NCBI GenBank assembly: GCA_015680685.1
Contig: MNCI01011404.1
Coordinates: 215,158-257,445, forward strand
Reading direction: 5' to 3'
DNA length: 42,288 nucleotides
Origin: Gnetum montanum
Lineage: Eukaryota > Streptophyta > Gnetopsida > Gnetales > Gnetaceae
Shown here: piece after piece, positions 21,841 to 31,151 of the stretch
Numbering within the stretch: position 1 is the stretch's first letter
How the letters are laid out: every line of letters starts with the position of its first letter
The notes under the pieces: generated by a model
The model's input: only the letters and a program-made list of their open reading frames with translations
What the model was told of the DNA's origin: nothing
Database searches by the model: none
Position numbers and translations under genes: made by a program

Positions 21841-23949
21841 CTATGGTTAAAACATAACCAAGTATTAGCATTTAATGTGCAACTTATAATATTTAAGTAC
21901 CTTTCTCATTGGGCAGTTACACTTAGACTAAGTTTTGACAATGGTAGATTGATTATTTTATTATTATTTCATTTATAATGTCACCAAAGCTTGTTGGAAA
22001 GGTTTAACCTGTAAAATTTGATGTTTTAATATTGATCTCTTTATTAAACCTCTATGGGAGTTGGAAATTTTTCCAAAAACTTTTTTCATCAAAAACTGAA
22101 GGTTTGTGGTCCCAATGATGAAGAGCTTACCTCCTATAGCTACAGAGTTGAAGAATAGAGTTAATCTGATAAATGGTTAGAAAGATATGGCTCTTGGAAG
22201 GTTTTGGGCTTTCAAAAATTGAAAAACTTCCCCCTCGTTTTGAAGAAAATGTGAAAATCGCTAAGTGTGATCACATATATATAGGTGGGTGGACCCTTGC
22301 ATTGATGGGATCCCGTATACAGGGTCCTATTTATGCATTGGCTCCATCGATGGGTACTCGTCTATAGAGCCTATGACCAAAATTTTCAATTTGAATATCT
22401 TCAAAAATACAAAGCATTTTCTTATGAAATTGGTGTCCATAGAGAGCTAGAAAAGATGTGAACATGGTGAAAATGTTAGAAGATGGCTTTGAAGTTCACA
22501 AAATTGGAGAATTTGGAGAATGAATTCATTGGAGAAAATATGCCTTAAGGAGCACATAGTTGGATGCATCAATCGGATGCACGAAAGATTTAATTGCCAA
22601 AATGTGAAAGGATAAGGAACTTAAGTAATCCAACTAGGAGATATGTAAGTGGATCCTCCCCATAGCAAGATCACACCTTTTTTTTCCTTACATAACCTCA
22701 ACTAAGCAATCCATGGGCTTCATAGTTGATTAATGATTATGAAAAGGTAAGGATCAAATTTGGAAGAGTTTACCTAAGAATTTTAACACTTCAAACTAAG
22801 ACATTGAACAAAGACATAAAAAATTGGTAGTGAGGTGGGTTATGAAAAGTATGATGGATGAGAGAGGCAATGGAAAGGAATTCCTAATCATGCTCACATG
22901 AAGTCCCTTGTGGATTCTATGGTTAAATGACCTAATAAAGTTCATCCTTAGTCCAAATCAAAACCAACCACTTGTAGTAACTTTACATCACCACTCTAAG
23001 GCCAGAACACCCCCTTGAGACACAAGAATGCTCCCATAGATCAAACACTATTCTTTATTTGAGAAGAAAAGAGAGGCAAGAAGTGAGAAAGGACCTTAGT
23101 TAGAGGGGAACTTTAGGCATGGTAACATGTCTTTCTAGTCTCATAACTAGTGCTTGTAGCTCATTATTTTGTCTAAGGGATATGCTTTGAATTTCCATCA
23201 TGTTGTTTGTTTTGTTTTTTTGGATTTTATGTTTTTAGGGATTTTCTGGATGAGAATGATACCATGCAAAGACTTATTAACTTTTTATTATTGGTTAACA
23301 CAGAAGGGTAAGAAATCCATGAAAACATAATTGCACTCAAGTAAGTAGAAAGTTACAAAGAGTATTGAATCTCCTTGAAGTTACACCCTTTTCAAACATT
23401 TGAATCTTTTCCAAGTTTGGAAATTACCAAGATCACAAGTTTGTTAAAGTTTCATTAATGAAAAAGGGACCTTATACTTCCAAAACTAGGAAGATCATAA
23501 AGTTGGTGGATGGGTGGATGATGTGGACTCACTGCTTGTTCTATGAAAAAGAAACTTTGTCTTAGTCATTAGTCATCAAAATTCAAAAAAATCAAAACTA
23601 GACATGAGCAATCAAAACATTAAGTACAAACCACCATTAGCAATAGCTAAAACACCATTGTTTCCTATTGGAAATAAATCATTTTATTAGAAAATAGTAA
23701 AAATTCCCATAAAAAATATAAAAGAAACTGAAAAATATTCAAAAAAGATAAAACATTCTAATGATGTTGTAAAATAATAAATTAGGAAAATAACAAAGTG
23801 TAAAAAAAAAGATGTAAAACAAAAAAGTAGAAAAAACTAAGGAGTCACTGATATGATTAGAATAGATGGCCATCTCCCCCACATCTAAGTTGAAAGAAGG
23901 AGATTCGAAATATTAAGTAAGGTTATCCATTCGATGAGGTGTTACCTAC
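21841..23949 (-). other. Tail region of element B between integrase and ORFX
   Basis: Non-coding on both strands. Near the integrase it is T-rich on the minus strand (tacttttttgttttacat), as in C and D. The stretch 22.86-23.0 kb is an inverted match to D at 38.17-38.24 kb (plus strand of D aagtggttggttttggt and atccacaagggacttcatgt), so the tail is conserved between the two. Small open frames in it have no support. Confidence 0.65.
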
Positions 23950-24700
23950 ATTGGCTTGCTTAGGATCATGGAAAGGTTTAAGTTGTTGCATGTTAACCAA
24001 TTGTTTCTTGTTTGGTATCTTAGGTTTGTAGATCAACATGGCCCTAGAAGAAAAGGTTTCATAAATGATATAAGGCCCTTCTCACAACATTTGAAACTTA
24101 TTATTATGAGGTACGTGTGTTTGGTTCCAGTAAAGGACCATATCTCTAGGTTGAAATTTGACTTTTCTTATTCTAAGGTTATGGTGCTTTTTGTTGAATG
24201 CTTTCTACACTTAATTTAAAGAAAGGGCTACCAATCAATTATCATTTAGTACATTAATCTCCCATTGGTAACCTCTTCTTGACCATTGGCTTGGGGATGC
24301 TAGGATGTTGTTCATTTATGTTCAACCCCTAAGAGGTGCATGAGCTTGCGAAAAGTAGCATCTATAAAATGAGTACCATTGTTAGAAATTAGTACATTTG
24401 GCACTCCAAATTTTTTTACAACATTTTGTTGTACAAACTAAGTAACAGTGAAAGATGTATAGTGATGACAGCTACTATTGTTGCCCATTTTTTACAATAG
24501 TGGACAATGATTATTATGTACATCTTTTTGTTTGACATGGACATGATGGATCTCATGAAGTCTATGCCCTAAATATTAAAGGGTTCTAGTGGTTGGATTA
24601 ATTATTGAGGCCCCTCCATTCGAGTAGTCATCCCAACATCTCATTGATAGTGTTCACAAGAGTGGATGAATTGGTGAGGATCCCTGCAAATTATTATCCA
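23950..24700 (-). pseudogene. Integrase of element B (truncated, internally deleted)
   Basis: On the minus strand: SYYW-like end of the zinc-binding domain, PLEPFNI and GIDFMRSIMSMSN (first catalytic D kept), FGVPNVLISNNGTHFIDATF (second D replaced by N in SNNG), GVEH, then HPQANGQEEVTN (E kept). About 100 residues present in D are then missing, and the C-terminal part resumes as NKKHHNLRIRKVKFQ, GPYIIYETF and KKQLVN, as in D. The N-terminus is cut at the 24.72-kb junction. Its family is the same as D's integrase. Confidence 0.75.
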
Positions 24701-24724
24701 GTAATACCTTGTCATTAGGATCTT

Positions 24725-26744
24725 AGAATGAAGGGGTAGTAGAGGGCATTATAGGCACCATGATCAAGGCCTCAATGAGTCTCTATTTGCTACCTGAAGT
24801 ATGCTTAACATCACAGAGGTAGTTAGAATTCCAATAAGGCATGTGAAAGATAGTCAGATCAAATATTCCTCAATTTGAAGGAGGATATAACTATGATCTA
24901 TAGAATCATCTTCAAGCTTTCCAAAATGCATGTGCCTTGCAAAATAGAGAGAACGAGTGGCAGAAATTGAAGTTGTTTCCTAAGAAACTCATCAAAGAAG
25001 CAGAGAACTGGTACTAGTCCTTAGAACCAAAATCTATCAGATGATGAAGTACCATGCTTGAAATGTTCAATGATAAGTATCAAATGTACTCCCAAGTTTC
25101 CAACTTAAGAAAAAAAATTCAAGGGTGGAAACAAGGAGCATATGAACCCTTGGATGCCACCATTGGATAATACTATGCCTTGATGGGCAAATGCCTTGGC
25201 CATGGTTAATCTCAATTGGCTCAACTTCACCACATTATAGATGAGTTTTGTAATGAAATGAGGAAAACCCTTAGTGTCTATGCCCAAGGGTGATTGTCGG
25301 AACTAATTACCCGTTAGGTACAAAGGTTAATAGAGCAAGTTGCCAAAGAGGAGGGTGAACTCAGAAAAAGAGAAAGTGTAGAGACATACAACCATGATCC
25401 TTCCATTCACAAGCAGAAGGTTTGATTCTGCAATAGTGAGGACGAATCCATATTTGATGAGGGAATGCATAAGAGAGCCTTGCCACTTCAACAATTCCAA
25501 TATAAACTTACAGCCAAGGTTGATCAGTTAAGAAACTCCATGGATAGCCAATTTCAAGCTGTCCTTAAAATTTTGAAGAGTCCTAAGAATAAGGTAGTGA
25601 TCATGAGTGCAGGAGGTGCAAAGAAGCTAAACATGCATATTACAAAGGTAAGGGAAAAATTGCTATAATAGAAGAGGTTGCAAATAGTGATAGTGGGTAA
25701 GGGAAATATCGAGAAGAAGAGAGTTCTATCCATCGCATACAGTGATAGTGGGTGCAATTGTGTGTAGAAACTTTAGGCCATAAAGTAAGCATCTATCTCT
25801 ACATGTAAGCAGTGTGCACTAGAAATAGAAATTCAATGGTGTCTATACACAACAGCCACAAAATAAGAGGGCACCTAGTGGCTAACCATTGATTTAGAAA
25901 GTAGCACACTATGCATGAAACTAGCTAAGATCTTGACATGTGAATATGTCACATGCATGGATGAACTTGAGCAAGTTCATCATCAACTCTCTAATGATAC
26001 AAACAATGATACCTATTGGGGAGAGTTGGAAATTCCTAAGAACTTCAAGCAATAGCCCCTTGAATTGAAAATGTTACCAACTGGAATGGAATATGTATTT
26101 TTGAAAAATAAGAAGCTGGTTATAATCAATGTAAGACTTGCTCTAGAATAGAAAGAGATGCTATTGAAAGTAGTTGAAAGATGGTTAATAGATTTTGCTT
26201 GGTCATATCCTAAACTCATAGAGATTGATCCTAGGATATGCTAGCATTACATATATACCAACCTAGCCATGAAGCCAAAATGATAGCCACAAAGGCAATT
26301 GAACCCTAAATTAAAGTAAATTGTCAAGGAGGAAATCAAGCAACTCCTCAAGGAGGGGTTCATCTATCCCATTGCTGATAGTGAGTGGGTTAGCCCACTT
26401 GTAATTGTATCGAAGAAAGATGGTAAGTGGTGGGTTTGCATTGACTTTAAACTATTAAATATGACAACATTAAAGGATCACTTTCCATTGCCATTTGTTG
26501 ACCAAGTGCTCAACACAATATTAGGGCATTACTACTACAGCTTCCTAGATGATTATAGTGGCTATAATCAAATCCAAATTGCATTAGAGGACTAAGCAAA
26601 GAAAACGTTCATAAATCCCTAAGGGACATTTTCATATTGTAAGATGTCGTTTGATCTATGTAATGCTCCTGCCACCTTTCAATGCTTGTTCTTGAGCATC
26701 TTTCAATAGCAGATCGATAGTGGTGTAGAAGTCTCCATGGATGA
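24725..26744 (+). mobile_element. Element D, left part (Athila-like; 5' LTR missing)
   Basis: Plus-strand gag-pol fragment interrupted at 26744 by element C and continued at 34921-39859. The frame used at 24865 is the same as that of the RT at 26338-26745, so gag and pol form one open frame as in Athila elements. No LTR or primer site of D lies to the left; instead D meets B head to head. Confidence 0.75.
24841..25668 (+). pseudogene. gag of element D (N-terminus missing)
   Basis: Reads IPQFEGGYNYDL, then ALQNRENEWQKLKLFPKKL, LEMFNDKYQMYSQVSNLRKK, IQGWKQGAYEPLDATIG, HHIIDEFCNEMRKTLSVYAQ and IEQVAKEEGEL. Each block has a counterpart in C's gag (for example VFNEKYQTYTRVSALRKQ and IQGWKQAQHEPLD), so this is the same family but clearly diverged. 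Stops interrupt it (TAG, TGA, TAA). Downstream, 25669-25960 continues the frame weakly with no recognisable zinc knuckle or protease motif. Confidence 0.7.
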
Positions 26745-26745
26745 T
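25961..26745 (+). pseudogene. RT of element D, N-terminal part, interrupted by element C
   Basis: The run-in reads LELKMLPTGMEYVFLKN and WSYPKLIEIDPRICW, the typical Athila linker before RT. The fingers and palm follow: IKQLLKEGFIYPIADSEWVS, KKDGKWWVCIDFKLLN, TLKDHFPLPFVDQ, YSFLDDYSGYNQIQIA and FDLCNAPATFQC. It ends VSMDD at 26731-26745, the catalytic motif. C is inserted right there; the protein continues in frame with TYGATF at 34920. Stops are present at least at two Gln-like positions. Confidence 0.85.
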
Positions 26746-27230
26746 GATGGGATGCGATATCACAGTCCGCAGCAATGTCTATAAATAAGAAGTGGCTCTC
26801 CCTTGTTTTGGTATTAGTTTAGATTGTAGTGAAACTCTAGCAGTTTGATCCCTCCAAAGTTAGATTATTTTTCCAATGTCTGCCCGTAGTGTGGTGAATG
26901 TAATTGTACAGCATTCTTTATTCGAGTGTGACGTACTTGGACACGCACATGACCAGCAATAAAGAACGAGATTACTTCNCCTCCTAGCTTAGCTTAGTTA
27001 ATATTATTTTCCACTACCTTCAAGAGTAGCGTTAGAATTAGGAACACATCATACACCTCACTCTGGACTAAACCATACGTGAAAAAGCTAATAACTAGTC
27101 CAGGTGGGAAGATAGCGAACTGCGACCTAAGGTTAATGATCTAGGTGCCACAACTAGTCCGTCTGCAGAGTTCAACCAGATCACACGTGAAAACGCTCAT
27201 AATTGTATGGTTGAGTGTAGGGGTACCTCA
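26745..27230 (+). repeat. 5' LTR of element C (collapsed by an N)
   Basis: Matches the 3' LTR but is shorter for two reasons. The GATATC palindrome array is reduced from six motifs to one, and a single N at 26979 replaces about 263 bases that are present at 34408-34670. The TATA box ctataaataa is at 26779-26788. The LTR ends ...ggggtacctca. Confidence 0.8.
26979..26979. other. Single-N assembly joint in the 5' LTR of C
   Basis: attacttc-N-cctcctagc. In the 3' LTR the same two flanks are about 263 bases apart, so the N stands for a collapsed gap and not one unread base. Confidence 0.8.
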
Positions 27231-27241
27231 CCGGTCATCAT

Positions 27242-27259
27242 AGGCGCCGTTGCCGAGGA
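27242..27259 (+). other. Primer binding site of element C, tRNA-Asp type
   Basis: aggcgccgttgccgagga, against the usual TGGCGCCGTTGCCGGGGA of Athila-like elements (complement of the tRNA-Asp 3' end); two mismatches. It lies 11 bases after the LTR end. Confidence 0.8.
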
Positions 27260-27371
27260 CGGTGCTAGTTATCTAGATTAGTTATATCATACAAGGTCGT
27301 TGTATCGGATTTAATGATATATCTCTTAGAAAGAAGTAATTATAAAAAGTCACATAAATTCACACACAACA

Positions 27372-29357
27372 ATGCCTCTCCTACAAGAACACGATAACGC
27401 CACACTTAGTGAGGAAGTTCATTGGAGAACCAACAAACTATATGATGATGAAGATTGGAGTATACAACCTAAAGTGGGAGTTTCCTATAAGCATGAACAA
27501 AAAAAATGTCATCACAACACACGAAAGCCTAACTTACCCAATGACGATGAACCCCCACTGGCCACTACAAGCCTAACGCAAATACAAGAAGTTGTTCGAA
27601 TCTCACGTAGGCACCGTAAAGAGAGTCATCTACCTAGGCTCAATTTAAACAACTTTCCAAAATTTTCAGGAGGCTATGACTTAGATCTGCAACAACATTT
27701 ACTAGCCTTCTATGATGCCTATGAATGGAACAACATTGATAATGGCTAGCAAAAACTTAAGCTCTTTCCTATGATACTAGTTGACCAAGCAAAAGTATGG
27801 TATAGATCGTTGAAACCAAATTCAATATGATGCTGGTCAAGAATGGTAGAAGTCTTTAATGAAAAATATCAAACCTACACAAGAGTGTCAGCCTTGAGGA
27901 AACAAATCCAAGGATGGAAACAGGCACAACATGAACCCTTGGACATGGCCTTAGAAAGATATTATGCACTATTAAACAACTGTCTAGGCCATGGGTTTTC
28001 TGAGGAAAGGCTAATGTACCATATTATTGATGGGCTAAATCATGAAACAAGAGAGACCTTAGGAACGTATGCCCAAGGTTAACTATATGAACTATGAATC
28101 CATCAAATCCAAGAGCTTATTCAGTGGGTAGCAAAAGAAGAAGGAGAATTGGCTAGATGGGAGAGTGTTGAAAAATATCAACGGGACCAAAATTTCAACT
28201 TAACAAAGGTCCACGATGATAACAAGGAGAAATCAACAAATATCAAGGTGGAAACATCATCTTTGCCAATACAAAAATCGTTAGAAGAAGCCAAGGAAAA
28301 GATCAATAAGATGTTGGAATGGATGTATCAAAAGTGTGGAGAATGTGTCAGTAACATTGGAGATAGAGTTTTGACAACACAAGAGGCAGGATGAAATAAT
28401 AGATATTTGGAAAAAAAGAATAAAGGGAATAAGCGCTCAACTGCCAATCATATGTATGAATGTAACATGTGCTTGTATGATCATCCCAAGGGTCAATGCC
28501 CAATATTGTTACATTTACATGAGCATTGGGGAAACACATTACATCCAGAGTTCGTACAGAGATACTGTGTTCGGTCACAGTTGCAACAATCCCAGTTGTG
28601 GGGGAGACCACCCTTAGACTAGAGGCACCCTTCATATTTTCCAAACTCAAATTCTTATCACGTTCAACATCCTATTTCTCCATTTGGGCCAACATACTTT
28701 ATCTCACCACAGTACCATTCTCCACAATACTATCAACCCATGCCTCCAACACAACCACCACCGTGTGCACCTTACATTCCTCCTAACTTTCAACATTCTC
28801 ATCCTTTCCCTCCTTCCACAGTGCCACCAACTATTTCTAAGATGTTTGTGCCACAACAACAACCCACGAACAACACTTGTGCTACTACTACCAACAGCAG
28901 TGAGAACCCTCAGCAACATCAAAAGAACCCCTTCTTTAAACACGGCCATAAGAAGGGACAACATAGTTCAGAGGCCACTGCATCTTCCAACCCAGCACAA
29001 GTCCCACACTGTGGTGCACCCTTACCTTCGAACCCAACTCCTCATGTCACTTTATCAAGGCCACCATCAAACACTCCAACAACCATGCGGCCCAATGAAC
29101 AAAACCATGGGAGGCATCATCCTAATCCTTAGATACCATCTCATGGTCCCAAATATTATAGTGGGTCAACTCATTATTTGGGAACTACATCATATAAAGT
29201 GCCCCACTATGCTTATTATAATCAAGTGTGTGAACCCCGAGGGGATAAGTATGGACCAACCCCAATACTTCCAACATACAAGGATCCTCCACCTTCATTT
29301 ATTAATCCTTGCCATACTCAACTGATTAGTTATGGGGGATATCCCCCATTTTACTAA
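27372..29357 (+). pseudogene. gag of element C (single frame, several stops)
   Basis: ATG at 27372 (MPLLQEHDNATLSEEVHWRT) to TAA at 29355-29357, 661 codons in one frame with about seven in-frame stops and no net indel. Order: acidic and basic N-terminus; gag core (LNNFPKFSGGYDLDLQQHLL near residue 95, then FNEKYQTYTRVSALRKQIQG and ERLMYHIIDGLNHETRETLG); a helical charged segment; a zinc knuckle CNMCLYDHPKGQC (CX2CX3HX4C spacing, as in Athila) near residue 365; then a Pro/His/Gln/Thr-rich C-terminal third (about residues 420-590). The same start (MPLLQ) opens gag of E. Most stops are one C-to-T step from Gln or Arg codons or one G-to-A step from Trp. It makes the particle protein; other members could supply pol. 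Confidence 0.8.
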
Positions 29358-29513
29358 CAAGCAAGATTAATAAATATTTTTCATTTTCTTTAATTTTACA
29401 AATTTTTGTTTTCCAATTTTTCATTTTTCAACTTTTTTGTTTTATCTTTTTACCTTTTTATGTTTTTATCTTTTTACGCTTTTGTAAGTAATCTCATCTA
29501 CGAATAAAACACT

Positions 29514-30262
29514 NNNNNNNNNNNNNNNNNNNNNNNNNNNNNNNNNNNNNNNNNNNNNNNNNNNNNNNNNNNNNNNNNNNNNNNNNNNNNNNNNNNNNNN
29601 NNNNNNNNNNNNNNNNNNNNNNNNNNNNNNNNNNNNNNNNNNNNNNNNNNNNNNNNNNNNNNNNNNNNNNNNNNNNNNNNNNNNNNNNNNNNNNNNNNNN
29701 NNNNNNNNNNNNNNNNNNNNNNNNNNNNNNNNNNNNNNNNNNNNNNNNNNNNNNNNNNNNNNNNNNNNNNNNNNNNNNNNNNNNNNNNNNNNNNNNNNNN
29801 NNNNNNNNNNNNNNNNNNNNNNNNNNNNNNNNNNNNNNNNNNNNNNNNNNNNNNNNNNNNNNNNNNNNNNNNNNNNNNNNNNNNNNNNNNNNNNNNNNNN
29901 NNNNNNNNNNNNNNNNNNNNNNNNNNNNNNNNNNNNNNNNNNNNNNNNNNNNNNNNNNNNNNNNNNNNNNNNNNNNNNNNNNNNNNNNNNNNNNNNNNNN
30001 NNNNNNNNNNNNNNNNNNNNNNNNNNNNNNNNNNNNNNNNNNNNNNNNNNNNNNNNNNNNNNNNNNNNNNNNNNNNNNNNNNNNNNNNNNNNNNNNNNNN
30101 NNNNNNNNNNNNNNNNNNNNNNNNNNNNNNNNNNNNNNNNNNNNNNNNNNNNNNNNNNNNNNNNNNNNNNNNNNNNNNNNNNNNNNNNNNNNNNNNNNNN
30201 NNNNNNNNNNNNNNNNNNNNNNNNNNNNNNNNNNNNNNNNNNNNNNNNNNNNNNNNNNNNNN
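29514..30262. other. Assembly gap of 749 N
   Basis: Unsequenced. Both flanks match the tail that in D spans about 37.2-38.45 kb, so the gap most likely hides tail sequence. Any frame drawn across it is meaningless. Confidence 0.95.
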
Positions 30263-30637
30263 GTGGTTACACAAGGGCATAATAGGTTGAAACCTGCTTT
30301 GGGGAGGACCCACTTGTGTAATTTTTCGTAATCTTCACTGATTCTCTAGCTCAAACACACAATTTCTTACCCTCAACTTAATTTTTCAATTGATTTTCTT
30401 TTCCTACTATTATTCCTCTAAATTTTAACGTTCCAATGTACCATTACATTCCCTTTTTTTGTAACTGCCAAATTTTTATTGCTAAAGTTCACATCATTAT
30501 CATTAAGAGTGCCTCTCAAATCAATGAAATTACCCTAGGATATCTTAATACTTTCCCATGTCCTCAATTTCCAACATTAATTTCAAGAAAATCATTAAAA
30601 AATCAGTATTTTTTATGTGTCTCACATCACTAGGGAC

Positions 30638-30682
30638 GAGATATTGCGTACGTGATATCGCGTCCTATTTACCTATAAATAG
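30638..30682 (+). promoter_or_regulatory. Promoter-like unit upstream of ORFX in element C
   Basis: gatattgcgtacgtgatatc at 30640-30659 is followed by cgcgtcc and, at 30673-30682, a TATA-like ctataaatag. The same pairing of gatatcgcgtacg dyads and ctataaata makes up the U3 promoter of the C and E LTRs. It lies about 470 bases before the ORFX ATG. It could drive ORFX separately, or be a remnant of an LTR. Confidence 0.45.
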
Positions 30683-31151
30683 GAACCCCCGCCGCAACAC
30701 TTAGCATCATTTTGCCATTCACGCGAGGGGAGTTTTTGAAATTTTTCTCTATGACTTGTGATTTCGTGACCCTTTCTTTTTCACTCATATCTCGCTCACT
30801 GGTGCTCCGATTTTCATTCCGTTTGAACCTACTTGAACCTAGTGTGTTCAGTTTAGTCGTGGGGGAGAGACACTTGCCGAAAAGTGCCTAAATTTTTTGA
30901 AATTTATCATCGCCCAAAGGACATCAATTAGGGTAATTAACACTAACACTTAGAATAATTGTGCCAAAAATCATATGACCTTAAGTACACCGGGAGATTA
31001 AAATAAAAACCACCTAAGTCACAAAACCCATTATTACAATTTTCGGGCATGATCACACGTTATAACATAAGATCTTCAATTAAGGCAAGTAGTAAGGTAT
31101 AACTTGACTTTAAAAATAACCTTACTAATGCTTAATCCGTGTGATTATAGA

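Larger units (their letters stand above)
19310..24720 (-). mobile_element. Element B, right-hand part (Athila-like; 5' end missing)
   Basis: Minus-strand element containing integrase, T-rich tail and ORFX here, and the end of ORFX, polypurine tract and 3' LTR at 1-1395 beyond element A. The integrase and tail are close relatives of those of D. B is cut at about 24.72 kb, where plus-strand gag of D begins; gag, protease, RT and RNase H of B are absent from the window. Confidence 0.75.
29358..31151 (+). other. Tail and ORFX leader of element C, including the N gap
   Basis: After the gag stop comes T-rich DNA (ttttcaacttttttgttttat) like the sequence after integrase in D (37.16 kb) and B. After the gap, 30263-30330 (cctgctttggggaggaccca) matches D at 38.46-38.48 kb (tgctttggagaggatcca). 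Then follow an AT-rich block, the promoter-like unit at 30638-30682 and a C/T-rich leader up to ttatag-aATG at 31152. No coding frame is seen. Confidence 0.6.

Noticed and set aside
24841-26744. D and B as one element with convergent genes
   Set aside because: Their genes point in opposite directions and both carry the same integrase type, so they are two elements joined at about 24.72 kb.
28684-29325. 213-codon plus-strand frame overlapping C's gag
   Set aside because: It is a shadow frame of the Pro/Gln/His-rich part of gag, where A/C-rich sequence lacks stops in other frames. The gag frame has the homology.
29498-30313. 271-codon open frame on the minus strand
   Set aside because: It consists almost entirely of the N gap.
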